From Parapedobacter luteus (GTDB lineage Bacteria > Bacteroidota > Bacteroidia > Sphingobacteriales > Sphingobacteriaceae), in assembly GCF_900168055.1 (NCBI RefSeq), contig NZ_FUYS01000005.1:186001-250000 (forward strand): 64,000 bases of DNA, written 5' to 3'. Below, piece after piece: positions 19,001 to 26,729 of this stretch; positions within the stretch are counted from its first letter, which is position 1; the number at the start of each line of letters is the position of its first letter. The position numbers and the translations under genes were made by a program. The notes beneath the pieces were generated by a model. The model saw nothing but the letters and a program-made list of their open reading frames with translations, ran no database searches and had not been told where the DNA came from.

Positions 19001-19645
19001 GACCTGAAGTTTGTCAACCTGGATGGGGATGACGTCATTTTCCATGGGGAAAACCGTGTAGGCAATTCGGGAGACAAGACGATCATCGGCAATTCCGAAC
19101 CCCGGTATGCATACGGCATCAACCTGTCTGGTGACTGGAACGGTTTCTTCCTCTCCGCATTTTTCCAGGGAGTACTGAAGCAAGACTGGTATCCGTCTGC
19201 CGAAGCACGGTTCTGGGGGCAATATAACCGTCCGTATAATCAATATCCGCGCTGGCACCAGGATAACATGTTCCGGGAAGAGCTCGGTAATTTTGACGCC
19301 TATTTGCCCCGCCTTGTGGGCTATATCGCCCAGGGAAGCGGGCGGGCATTGCAGGTAGCCAATGATCGCTTCTTGCAGGATGCATCATACATCCGGTTGC
19401 GCAACCTGCAGGTGGGGTATGCTATTCCGCAACGCGCCTTATCCAAACTGCATGCCAAGGGGCTGACGGTATACCTTTCGGCCGAAAACCTGTGGACTTG
19501 GTCGCCTATGTATAAATGGACCCGCGATACCGACGTCACCAGTATTTACGGCTCTGACCGCGATCTGAGCGGGGGAAATAGCGGGGACGGCTACAACTAC
19601 CCGATGATGCGTTCCATCTCGGCAGGATTAACACTTAATTTTTAA
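16085..19645 (+). CDS. SusC/RagA TonB-dependent transporter with STN domain
   Basis: An 1186-residue outer-membrane porin. A signal peptide covers about residues 1-45. An STN signalling domain follows (about 48-105, ITLQKNQVTLIEVFKDIKR). Next is a carboxypeptidase-D-like domain (about 140-215, TGRVTNEQGQPLEGVTV), a TonB-box-like DEVIVVGYGTQRK, the plug, and a 22-strand barrel ending in GLTLNF. The STN domain shows that it signals to the upstream FecR as well as importing substrate. The SusD partner starts 8 bases after its stop. The imported substrate cannot be told from sequence; the neighbouring secreted EEP hydrolase is the only enzyme in the locus. Confidence 0.97.
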   Translation: MYKFFTAHYNCLRKCVMPNYLLAMKLSCILLLISCLQVSAFTYAQRITLQKNQVTLIEVFKDIKRQTGYHIFYDAHIIRNTKPVNINLQNASIEEALSESLKGQGLGYKLVSQNIIITRIPGYDPTIAGTRKRNVQEIVITGRVTNEQGQPLEGVTVAVKGGKTVVTTTADGYYSVRLPNRDQSLLFSIIGYASQELPVSSDNVINVSLREQVSGLDEVIVVGYGTQRKANLTGAVDQIGPEVLEKRPITNVAQGLVGVVPNLNIQLLDGKPTQSPAFNVRGMTSVGQEGSALVLIDGVEGDPRMLNPNDIESISVLKDASSASIYGARAAFGVVLITTKKAVEGLTSITYSTNFSSRAPTAVPDNITDSYPWAQGFSDAWSRWNDNGNTPTAVNKTLPFSPAYLEEIKRRWEDPSLPRVEVDPATGEYQYYYSTDWYRELMKDRFFAQDHNLSLTGGNDKASFYVSGRFNGQDGLYRYNSDDYSMHNLRAKGTIQLTPWLQVENNAEYSKMRYFQPLNVGEGSGIWRNMADEGHPLAPLLNPDGSLSFSAAYTVGDYYIGRNGIDTEQRFLRNRTALRAEFFDKSLTVRGDFTFQNNDIGSSQKRVQVPYSRFEGVTGYTGTNTNDLEERRRTTEYLATNLYADYVKNFADAHHLTLLAGFNYEQSLYKNLTVRRNGIVYEDADDINLALGQGIVTTGGHQKWAIAGGFFRVNYNFKERYLLELVGRYDGSSKFPTDQQWAFFPSASVGWRLSEESFWNVNPAVLSNVKLRASYGSLGNGNINPYEFTENFRISQSGRIINGIRPQQTGQPGVIPAGLTWETVTTGNIGLDIGSLNNRLQFVGELYRRWTSDMFTAGPTLPAIYGTAVPRGNYADLETTGWEVTVNWQDRFEMAGKPFAYGIKVFMADSYATITKYNNQELSLALPHYTGQRIGEIWGYRVEGLFRSEEEIANSPSQHNIPNTNTRRNYPGDLKFVNLDGDDVIFHGENRVGNSGDKTIIGNSEPRYAYGINLSGDWNGFFLSAFFQGVLKQDWYPSAEARFWGQYNRPYNQYPRWHQDNMFREELGNFDAYLPRLVGYIAQGSGRALQVANDRFLQDASYIRLRNLQVGYAIPQRALSKLHAKGLTVYLSAENLWTWSPMYKWTRDTDVTSIYGSDRDLSGGNSGDGYNYPMMRSISAGLTLNF

Positions 19646-19653
19646 CGATCACC

Positions 19654-21420
19654 ATGATGAAGATTTTTCAATATTTGCTGATCGCCATGGCGAGCTTGTC
19701 ATTGGCGTCCTGTAACCTGGAGGAAATTCCCGTAGATACTGCCACGAATCAGGCTATTTTTGGATCGGCAAGCGGCATGGAGCTTTATGCCAATTCATTT
19801 TACGACATTCTGCCCGGAACAGACCAAGGTGTTTTTAACGGCGATGACGTTTCCGACGTCGTCGCACGAAACGGCGTGGACAACCTATTGTCACCCGGTG
19901 CATTGAGTCCCATAACCAGCAGTGGATGGTCGTGGACGGCACTGCGCAACATCAATTACTTCATTGAAAATGCGGAGCAGAGCACTGTTGCCGAAAGGAA
20001 CCATTTTCTGGGTTTGGCGAGGTTTTTCCGTGCGCTGTTTTATTTTGAAAAAGTCAGGCGTTTTGGCGATGTGCCCTGGATCGATAAGACGATCGACGTC
20101 AACGATTCGGAAACCTTATACGGCTCACGTACGGACCGCTTTACCGTGATGGACCATGTGCTGGCCGATCTGGATTTTGCCATCGAAAACATTGCGCTGG
20201 AAACCGATCCGACGTGTACCCGAATCACCAAAAATGTCGCTCGGGCGTATAAGACGAGAATTTGCCTTTTTGAGGCGTCCTTCAGAAAATACCACGGCCA
20301 GTACGAGATGCAAGCTACGGCAAACGCCTGGTTCCAGCATGTAGTGGATGCAGCCAACGGGATTACCGGGTTTACGCTGCACCAATCGGCCAATGAAAGC
20401 TTGTCTTACCGCGAATTATTCATCACCCGTATGCCTTATGCCGATGAAACCATACTGGCCGTCACCCTGGACGCCAACTTACAGGTGTTCAGCTCGGCAA
20501 ACCGCCGGTTTATCAGCCCCACCTTTGGCAATCGGCCCAGCCTCACCCGCAACTTCGTCAACATGTACCTCAACCTTGACGGCACACGTTTTACCGATGA
20601 TCCCGATTATCGGACCACCCCGTTTGCCGAGGAAGTGAAAGGCCGCGATCTGAGGCTGAAGCAGACCATCCGGTCGGGCGATTACCACCGCACGGAAAAT
20701 GGCGTCCCCGTCATCGCGCCGCCCAATTTTAACCAGACATTCACTGGCTACCAACCCATCAAGTGGTGTTACGATGAGCGTTTTCCTTATGATGATGAAA
20801 GCAGAAATGACAATGCACACATCATCATGCGCTGGGCCGAAGTGTTGCTGAATAAAGCCGAGGCCTTGGCTGAACTGGGCAACATGACCATTGCCGACTG
20901 GTCGGCAACCATTGGAGCGATCCGCGCCCGTGCTGGCATTACCGGACCAACCTTGACGACATTGCCCGCCTCGGCTGATCCGTATCTGTTGTCCTACTAC
21001 CAAGGACGGTTTACCGACCCGATTCTGTTGGAAGTTATCCGTGAACGAACAGTGGAAATGGTGTTTGAAGGACTTCGCCCGGATGATTTAAGGCGGTGGC
21101 GCCTCGGCGATCTGTTCGAAAGCGCTCCGATGAACGGCATGTATGTGCCCGCATTGGGCGAATACGATCTGAATGAGGATGGCATAATGGATGTTTGTTT
21201 TTATCAGGGCAGCCGCCCGGCACCTTCCAACCCATCAGTGGCTTTTGTGGATGTATCGCCATCCACGGCAGCGGGGCGTGCGCAGCTTTCCAACGGCACA
21301 TCGGGAGAGGTGATTCACAATCCGGGGCCCCGCGAGTGGCAGGACCGGAAATACCTGTACCCGATACCACAGGCCGACCGCGAACTGAATCCTGCATTAG
21401 GCCAAAATCCGGGATGGTAA
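19654..21420 (+). CDS. SusD/RagB surface substrate-binding lipoprotein
   Basis: A 588-residue SusD-family lipoprotein. The lipobox SLASC puts the lipidated Cys at residue 20, followed by NLEEIPVDT. The TPR-like helical N-terminal half has the family hallmarks ARFFRALFYFEKVRRFGDVPWID (about 119-141). The C-terminal half ends in YLYPIPQADRELNPALGQNPGW, the usual SusD terminus. It caps the SusC barrel at the cell surface and binds substrate. It is translationally close to SusC (8-base gap) and to the EEP gene (2-base gap). Confidence 0.96.
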   Translation: MMKIFQYLLIAMASLSLASCNLEEIPVDTATNQAIFGSASGMELYANSFYDILPGTDQGVFNGDDVSDVVARNGVDNLLSPGALSPITSSGWSWTALRNINYFIENAEQSTVAERNHFLGLARFFRALFYFEKVRRFGDVPWIDKTIDVNDSETLYGSRTDRFTVMDHVLADLDFAIENIALETDPTCTRITKNVARAYKTRICLFEASFRKYHGQYEMQATANAWFQHVVDAANGITGFTLHQSANESLSYRELFITRMPYADETILAVTLDANLQVFSSANRRFISPTFGNRPSLTRNFVNMYLNLDGTRFTDDPDYRTTPFAEEVKGRDLRLKQTIRSGDYHRTENGVPVIAPPNFNQTFTGYQPIKWCYDERFPYDDESRNDNAHIIMRWAEVLLNKAEALAELGNMTIADWSATIGAIRARAGITGPTLTTLPASADPYLLSYYQGRFTDPILLEVIRERTVEMVFEGLRPDDLRRWRLGDLFESAPMNGMYVPALGEYDLNEDGIMDVCFYQGSRPAPSNPSVAFVDVSPSTAAGRAQLSNGTSGEVIHNPGPREWQDRKYLYPIPQADRELNPALGQNPGW

Positions 21421-21422
21421 CG

Positions 21423-22268
21423 ATGAACAAGTTCTTCATCATCTTAATGTCGTTAACCCTGCTGGGCGGGGTTAACGCACAGGAACGGCGGTCTACCTTA
21501 AACGTTGCCAGCTATAACCTGCGGATGGACACGCCACGCGATAGCCTGAACGCCTGGCCGCACCGCAAAGCGAACGTCAAAGCACTTATCCAATATCACG
21601 ATTTCGATATCGTTGGCACGCAGGAGGCATTTATCCATCAGATCAACGATCTGTTGGAAATGCCAGGGTATGCCTATTTCGGTGCTGGGCGCGACGACGG
21701 CCAACAAGGCGGCGAACACTCGGCTATCCTTTACAAGAAAGACCGCTTCGAAATCATCGACTCCGGCAATTTTTGGCTGAGCGAAACCCCGGAAGTACCT
21801 GGACTGGGATGGGACGCCACGTGTTGCAACAGAATTTGTTCATGGGTAAAAATGACCGATAAAAACACTCAAAGGGCGTTTTACGTGTTCAATGCCCACT
21901 TTGATCACCAAGGGGTGGTTGCTCGCCGAGAATCAGGGAAGCTGATGGTGGCGAAAATTAAGGAAATCGCGGGGGAGCTGCCTGTTATCTGTACCGGCGA
22001 TTTCAACTCCACGCCCGAAACGGAACAGATTAAAGGCCTGTCGGCCTTGCTCAACGATGCCTATAGCGCTACCAAGATGCCTCCTTACGGACCTGTGGGC
22101 ACGTCAAACGGCTTCCGGTTTACTGCCCCGTTGCGCAACCGCATAGACTATGTATTGGTAAGTGACCACTTTGAAGTGACGAAATATGCCGTGCTGACGG
22201 ATGCGAAGGATCAACGGTATCCATCGGATCACCTGCCTGTGGTAGCAACCCTTCGTTTAGTACGCTGA
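21423..22268 (+). CDS. Secreted EEP-family hydrolase of the SusCD locus
   Basis: A 281-residue secreted protein with a signal peptide (about residues 1-20, cleaved near GVNA-QE). The catalytic endonuclease/exonuclease/phosphatase domain shows ASYNLRMD, GTQEAF (metal Glu), NAHFDHQG, CTGDFNSTP, RIDYVLV and YPSDHLPV. ATG 21423, 2 bases after the SusD stop, gives the signal peptide; longer open frames overlap SusD and are not credible. As the only enzyme in the locus it suggests a phosphodiester- or phosphate-ester-containing substrate such as nucleic acid, a phospholipid head group or an inositol phosphate. That is inference. Confidence 0.9.
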   Translation: MNKFFIILMSLTLLGGVNAQERRSTLNVASYNLRMDTPRDSLNAWPHRKANVKALIQYHDFDIVGTQEAFIHQINDLLEMPGYAYFGAGRDDGQQGGEHSAILYKKDRFEIIDSGNFWLSETPEVPGLGWDATCCNRICSWVKMTDKNTQRAFYVFNAHFDHQGVVARRESGKLMVAKIKEIAGELPVICTGDFNSTPETEQIKGLSALLNDAYSATKMPPYGPVGTSNGFRFTAPLRNRIDYVLVSDHFEVTKYAVLTDAKDQRYPSDHLPVVATLRLVR

Positions 22269-22278
22269 TAAGTCAGGT

Positions 22279-22316
22279 TAGGCAAATAGGACATTGGACT
22301 ATTTGCCTATTTTTTT
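22279..22316 (+). terminator. Terminator of the first SusCD operon
   Basis: An 11-bp perfect stem (TAGGCAAATAG at 22279-22289 with CTATTTGCCTA at 22299-22309), a 9-base loop, and seven T residues at 22310-22316. Confidence 0.9.
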
Positions 22317-22368
22317 AACAAGTGATTGCTAATCTGAGAAACGCAACGCATTTTTCGGTGATACTTTT

Positions 22369-22376
22369 TATTTTTG
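22369..22376 (+). promoter_or_regulatory. Acylphosphatase gene -7 element
   Basis: TATTTTTG, an exact TAnnTTTG match 23 bases before ATG 22400 and just after the upstream terminator. It supports ATG 22400 over an upstream in-frame GTG. Confidence 0.6.
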
Positions 22377-22399
22377 GAGGTAATTTACGATCTCCGGCA

Positions 22400-22699
22400 A
22401 TGGCAAACGAACATGAGCTGAAACACCTCAACATCACGGTGTACGGAAAAGTGCAGGGTGTGTATTTCCGACTGACGACCAAGGCGGTGGCTGACCAGCT
22501 GGGCGTGAAAGGAACGGCCCGAAACAAACCTGAAGGTACCGTATATATTGAAGCGGAAGGCGATTCATTTGCGCTTGAATCGTTCTTTGAATGGTGCCAG
22601 GAGGGGCCCGAAGGGGCGGTAGTCGAAAAAGTCGATTGCGAGGAAGGCGAAATGAAAAACTATCGTAACTTTGAGGTCATCAGGAAATCGCGTGACTGA
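22400..22699 (+). CDS. Acylphosphatase
   Basis: A 99-residue acylphosphatase, the normal family size. It hydrolyses acyl-phosphate bonds such as those of carbamoyl or acetyl phosphate in the cytoplasm. The phosphate loop GKVQGVYFR (about residues 17-25, catalytic Arg) and GTARNKPEGTVYIEAEG (catalytic Asn) are both present. ATG 22400 is preferred because an upstream in-frame GTG overlaps the promoter. It is followed 18 bases later by a flippase gene, so the two may be co-transcribed, though a functional link is not obvious. Confidence 0.93.
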   Translation: MANEHELKHLNITVYGKVQGVYFRLTTKAVADQLGVKGTARNKPEGTVYIEAEGDSFALESFFEWCQEGPEGAVVEKVDCEEGEMKNYRNFEVIRKSRD

Positions 22700-22717
22700 T
22701 CGTAATGTTTTAAGAAC

Positions 22718-24223
22718 TTGTCTGTACTTCAAAAATTTGCCGGACAAACCGCTATTTACGGGCTGAGCACCATCGTTGCGCGGCTGATCAACTTTGTGCT
22801 TACGCCGCTGTTCGTAAGGAAGTTTCCAACGGCTGTTTATGGCATTTTCACCCATTTGTATAGTTGGGCGGCGATGGTACAGGCTGTTCTGGCATTCGGA
22901 ATGGAAACCACCTTTTTCCGATACCTACAGAAGCACGAAAACAACAAGGAAAGGGTTCTCAGCAACAGTTTCCTTGTCATTCTGTTCGTTTCCGTCTTAT
23001 TTGTCATTACCGTTTTTTTATTTACACCGACTATCGCAGCATGGCTCGACAATGGTGGTCAGGGCGACGACTATCCTCGATATGTTCGCTATTTTGCGGT
23101 CATTCTGGCGGCAGATGCATTGGCTGTTATACCTTTTGCGCAGCTGCGGGCCGACGGGCGCCCGATTCGGTTTGCGGTGGTGAAACTCCTGAATGTCCTG
23201 ACGTTGGTGGGGCTCAACCTACTGTTTATCGTGGTTATTCCGTGGGCATTGCACCACATGCCCGCATGGGTTCCCTACTTTGAAGGGTGGTATCGACAGG
23301 GATGGTTGGGCTACGTTTTTTTGGCCAATCTTGCTGCCAGCGGGCTTACGCTCGTGCTTCTGCTTCCTGAACTGCGGAAGATTCGGCTACGGCCTGATCG
23401 CAAGCTTCTGGTTGACATGCTTTCGTACAGCTTTCCCGTATTGGTTGCCAACATTTCGTTTATCATCAACGAGTACCTCGATAAGATGATGATCCCCCTC
23501 CTGGTGCCGGGAAAAGCAGGAGAGGTGGATAACGGCATATATGGCGCAGTCTCCCGCATTGCGGTCTTTCTTAGCCTTTTCGTACAGGCATTCCGCCTGG
23601 GGGCCGAACCGTTTTTTTTCAGCTACGCAAAAAATGCGAATGCCCGTAGCGTTTATGCGATCATCATGGATTATTTTGTGATTGCCATGGTACTGGTGAT
23701 GGTCGGCATCACGGTCAATATCGAATGGCTGAAATATTTTATACGCGGCGGAAGCGAGGCGGACATGGCGCTCTATTGGTCGGGTTTGCACATTGTCCCG
23801 ATCTTGCTTATGGGCTATGTTTTATTGGGTATTTATGTAAATTTATCGATTTGGTATAAGCTTTCGGATCAGACGCGCTTTGGTCTTTATATTTCAGGTA
23901 TTGGCGCTGTCATCACCTTGGTGCTCAATTTCGTGTTCATCCCGCGGTATAGCTATGTTGCCTCGGTCTGGATTACGCTGGTCGTTTATTGTTGTATGGT
24001 AGCACTTTCCTACTTCTGGGGACAGCAGCGATACCCCATTCCTTATCGGGTAGGCAAGGCATTGGGCTATATCTTGGCAGGTGCAGGCATCTGCTGGCTG
24101 TCCTTCAGTGTCTTCGATAGGAATGTATACGTTGGAAACCTCCTTTTCCTGGGGTTTATTGGCGTGACGCTTTTGCTGGAGCGGAAAATGTTGCTGGCGG
24201 TCTTTAAGCGAAGCACTCGTTAA
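22718..24223 (+). CDS. Polysaccharide/lipid-linked sugar flippase (MATE/MOP superfamily)
   Basis: A 501-residue integral membrane protein with about 14 hydrophobic segments, typical of Wzx-like flippases. The N terminus KFAGQTAIYGLSTIVARLINFVLTPLF is the family pattern. It would move lipid-linked sugars across the inner membrane. The start appears to be TTG 22718: no ATG lies near, and the frame upstream closes at once (TAA 22711-22713). No glycosyltransferases are adjacent, so it is an orphan relative to a polysaccharide cluster. The end overlaps the convergent dusB gene by 4 bases. Confidence 0.9.
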   Translation: MSVLQKFAGQTAIYGLSTIVARLINFVLTPLFVRKFPTAVYGIFTHLYSWAAMVQAVLAFGMETTFFRYLQKHENNKERVLSNSFLVILFVSVLFVITVFLFTPTIAAWLDNGGQGDDYPRYVRYFAVILAADALAVIPFAQLRADGRPIRFAVVKLLNVLTLVGLNLLFIVVIPWALHHMPAWVPYFEGWYRQGWLGYVFLANLAASGLTLVLLLPELRKIRLRPDRKLLVDMLSYSFPVLVANISFIINEYLDKMMIPLLVPGKAGEVDNGIYGAVSRIAVFLSLFVQAFRLGAEPFFFSYAKNANARSVYAIIMDYFVIAMVLVMVGITVNIEWLKYFIRGGSEADMALYWSGLHIVPILLMGYVLLGIYVNLSIWYKLSDQTRFGLYISGIGAVITLVLNFVFIPRYSYVASVWITLVVYCCMVALSYFWGQQRYPIPYRVGKALGYILAGAGICWLSFSVFDRNVYVGNLLFLGFIGVTLLLERKMLLAVFKRSTR

Positions 24224-25212
24224 GCCCATTCGGGCTCAAACTGCTCACTGATTTCATCGAGCACGGCGTGGATGTCGGCAATAGCCGTAAGGGAAACCAG
24301 TTTCATGCGATACTCCTTGAAATGCGGAATGCCTTTGAAATAGTTGGCGTAGTGACGCCGCATTTCGAAGACACCGGTTTTCTCCCCTTTCCACGCAATG
24401 GATTTCTCGAAGTGTGTGCGGCAGACAGCCACCCGTTCGGCAATGGTGGGGCCAGGGAGGTATTCGCCTGTTTGGAAAAAGTGCTTAATTTCGCGGAATA
24501 TCCACGGGTACCCAATCGATGCACGGCCAATCATGATGCCGTCTACTTCATACTCCATGCGCCATGCGGCAGCCTTCTCCACACTGTCGACGTCGCCATT
24601 GCCGAAAATAGGAATTTGGATGCGGGGGTTGCGTTTTACCTCCCGGATGAGGTGCCAATCGGCTTGTCCCTTGTAAAGCTGCGCGCGTGTGCGGCCATGA
24701 ATGCTCAAGGCTTGAATGCCGACATCCTGAAGGCGTTCGGCGACCTCATACACATTCTTGGTGTTATCGTCCCAACCAAGGCGCGTCTTGACCGTCACGG
24801 GCAGATGCGTGGCCCCCACCACGGCCTTGGTCATGGCCGTCATCTTGTCTATATCCTGCAGCAGGCTGGCTCCGGCCCCACGGCAGGCAACATTTTTGAC
24901 TGGGCAGCCATAGTTGATATCGATGAGGTCCGGCCCCGCCTGAGAGGCAATCTCCGTTGCTTCGCGCATGGTATCGATGTCGCTGCCAAAAATCTGAATG
25001 CCGATGGGGCGCTCGTATTCGAATATGTCCAGTTTCTGTCGGCTTTTGGCTGCGTCGCGGATGAGCCCCTCCGACGAAATGAATTCGGTGTACATCATGT
25101 CCACCCCGTTTTGTTTGCATACAAAGCGGAAAGGCGGATCACTGACATCCTCCATCGGTGCAAGGAGCAGTGGAAATTCACCGAGATCAATATTGCCTAT
25201 TTTGACAGTCAT
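24220..25212 (-). CDS. dusB: tRNA dihydrouridine synthase (DusB-type)
   Basis: A 330-residue FMN-dependent enzyme that reduces uridine in the D-loop of tRNA. It begins FPLLLAPMEDVSDPPFR (FMN barrel strand 1). The active-site Cys is in NYGCPVKNVACRGAGASLL. SIHGRTRAQLYKG and IFGNGDVDS are phosphate-binding segments, and GIMIGRASIGYPWIF completes the barrel. ATG 25212 is preferred, because the longer frame to 25281 crosses into trpC. It has its own -7 element inside the trpC-dusB gap and is probably also read through from the trp operon. Confidence 0.94.
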   Translation of the reverse strand: MTVKIGNIDLGEFPLLLAPMEDVSDPPFRFVCKQNGVDMMYTEFISSEGLIRDAAKSRQKLDIFEYERPIGIQIFGSDIDTMREATEIASQAGPDLIDINYGCPVKNVACRGAGASLLQDIDKMTAMTKAVVGATHLPVTVKTRLGWDDNTKNVYEVAERLQDVGIQALSIHGRTRAQLYKGQADWHLIREVKRNPRIQIPIFGNGDVDSVEKAAAWRMEYEVDGIMIGRASIGYPWIFREIKHFFQTGEYLPGPTIAERVAVCRTHFEKSIAWKGEKTGVFEMRRHYANYFKGIPHFKEYRMKLVSLTAIADIHAVLDEISEQFEPEWA

Positions 25213-25235
25213 GTAAGGATCGTTGATGTCCGGTG

Positions 25236-25243
25236 CAAAAATA
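25236..25243 (-). promoter_or_regulatory. dusB -7 element
   Basis: Reading leftward, TATTTTTG ends 23 bases before the dusB ATG. It lies just past the trpC stop, giving dusB transcription independent of trp attenuation. Confidence 0.55.
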
Positions 25244-25255
25244 CGCAAATTTTTG

Positions 25256-26050
25256 CTAATCGGATGACTGCAAAGACGCAACGAAGTGCTGTATGGCTTG
25301 TGCGGGATCTCCGGTCTTCATGAAATTTTCGCCAATCAGGAAGGCTTGGAATCCTGCTTGGCGCAGCCGCTTGATAGTGGCGGCATTGCTGATGCCACTT
25401 TCTGAAACCTTGATAAACCGGTCTGGAATCGAATCGGCCAGTCCCAGCGAATGCTCCAGTGATACCGTAAAGTCTTTCAAGTTGCGGTTGTTTACGCCGA
25501 TGGCATCTACGCTGTCCATGATGCTGCGGTCGAGTTCGTCGTGTCCGTGCACTTCCAGTAGGACGCTGAGGCCCAGTGATTGTGCCGTTTCAGACAACGA
25601 CTTGATCTCACTTGGCCGGAGGACCGCCGCAATCAACAAGATAACATCCGCACCATGCGCTTTGGCTTCAAACAGCTGATACTCGTCAATGATAAACTCC
25701 TTACGGAGCAGGGGAATAAGCAGTGCGTCACGCGCGGCCGTCAGGTCATTGAGGCTGCCGCTAAAAAACTCCGAATCAGTAAGTACGGAGACTGCTGACA
25801 CGTGGGCGGCCTGGTAGCCGGCAACGACTTCCTCCACGGGTGAGCGATCGTTAATGATTCCCTTGGATGGCGAAGCGCGCTTATATTCGGCGATGATGCC
25901 GTTTTTGCCGGGCGACAATACAAATTCGCGCAGCGAAAAACATGCTCGGGAAAATAGCGGTTTCCTTTCCAAATCGGTTATCGAAAGGGTTGCTTTTGCC
26001 TGTTCGACTTCCTGTCTTTTTTTGGCGATGATGGTATCTAAGATAGTCAT
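25256..26050 (-). CDS. trpC: Indole-3-glycerol phosphate synthase
   Basis: A 264-residue TIM-barrel enzyme that closes the indole ring in tryptophan synthesis. Recognisable segments are AEYKRASPSKG (catalytic Lys), SVLTDSEFFSGSLNDL, LLRKEFIIDEYQ, EVHGHDELDR, IGVNNRNLKDF and SESGISNA. The length is normal for a stand-alone TrpC. It follows trpG with a 6-base gap. The trpD gene normally placed between trpG and trpC is absent here, and no trpF, trpB or trpA follows. Confidence 0.97.
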   Translation of the reverse strand: MTILDTIIAKKRQEVEQAKATLSITDLERKPLFSRACFSLREFVLSPGKNGIIAEYKRASPSKGIINDRSPVEEVVAGYQAAHVSAVSVLTDSEFFSGSLNDLTAARDALLIPLLRKEFIIDEYQLFEAKAHGADVILLIAAVLRPSEIKSLSETAQSLGLSVLLEVHGHDELDRSIMDSVDAIGVNNRNLKDFTVSLEHSLGLADSIPDRFIKVSESGISNAATIKRLRQAGFQAFLIGENFMKTGDPAQAIQHFVASLQSSD

Positions 26051-26056
26051 TTTTTT

Positions 26057-26722
26057 TCAGTGGTCAATGGTCGGTGAAGGGTGATCTGCGGCCAGTGAAG
26101 GGTGGCCGGTGATCGGTGATCGATGCTGGGGTGTTGACGACAGCCAGTTGGCAATCATCTCCTTGCCATATTGGGTGAGTACCGATTCGGGATGGAATTG
26201 TAGCCCCTTTACATCCAATGTGCGGTGCGAGAGGCCCATGATGACTCCGTAGTCATCCTCGGCGGTGATGCGGAGGACATCGGGTAATTGCTCCCGCGAT
26301 ACCGCCCAGGAATGATAGCGTCCTACGGAAAACGAGGACGGCAGGCCGCTGAATAGGGGCTCGTCAGATACCGTAACCGATAGCGGCATGGCCATACCAT
26401 GTACTGGCTTGGCAAGATTATAAAGGGAGCCGCCATACACTTCGGCGATGGCCTGTTGGCCAAGGCAGATACCGAGAATGCTTTTCGTTGGCCCGTATTC
26501 GCGGATGACATCAAGCAGTAATCCCGCCTCCTGCGGAATGCCCGGCCCGGGCGAAAGCAGGATTTTGTCGAAAGCCGCTACATCTTCCAGCGCAAACTTA
26601 TCATTGCGCCATACCGTGGCATCATGCCCGCATTCATGCAGGAGGTGCACGAGGTTGAAGGTGAAAGAGTCGTAATTGTCTACCACCAATATCCGTGGTG
26701 ATGATTGTTGTGGGTTGTTCAT
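26057..26722 (-). CDS. trpG: Anthranilate synthase component II (glutamine amidotransferase)
   Basis: A 221-residue class I glutaminase that feeds ammonia to TrpE. The catalytic Cys lies in GICLGQQAIAEV and the His-Glu pair in LQFHPESVLTQYG. ATG 26722 gives the standard start near RILVVDNYDSFTFNL; longer frames overlap trpE. The core ends at about residue 199. About 20 extra residues follow, rich in H, P, S and D (SSTPQHRSPITGHPS...), encoded by near-repeats of GGTGATCGG-like units and not part of the enzyme fold. Gaps are 7 bases to trpE and 6 to trpC. Confidence 0.96.
   Translation of the reverse strand: MNNPQQSSPRILVVDNYDSFTFNLVHLLHECGHDATVWRNDKFALEDVAAFDKILLSPGPGIPQEAGLLLDVIREYGPTKSILGICLGQQAIAEVYGGSLYNLAKPVHGMAMPLSVTVSDEPLFSGLPSSFSVGRYHSWAVSREQLPDVLRITAEDDYGVIMGLSHRTLDVKGLQFHPESVLTQYGKEMIANWLSSTPQHRSPITGHPSLAADHPSPTIDH
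26060..26126 (-). repeat. Short degenerate repeats encoding the TrpG tail
   Basis: The plus-strand sequence contains near-repeats of GGTCGGTGA, GGCCAGTGAAGGGTG and GGTGATCGGTGATCGATG. They encode the low-complexity C terminus of TrpG. Confidence 0.55.
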
Positions 26723-26729
26723 TGTCGTA

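Noticed and set aside
21195-21422. A 357-codon version of the secreted EEP hydrolase starting inside SusD
   Set aside because: It overlaps SusD by 226 bases and lacks a signal peptide; ATG 21423 gives a clear one 2 bases after the SusD stop.
24268-25323. A 351-codon plus-strand open frame opposite dusB
   Set aside because: It is entirely antisense to a well-supported enzyme, has no recognisable domain, and its composition is what the dusB codons give in reverse.
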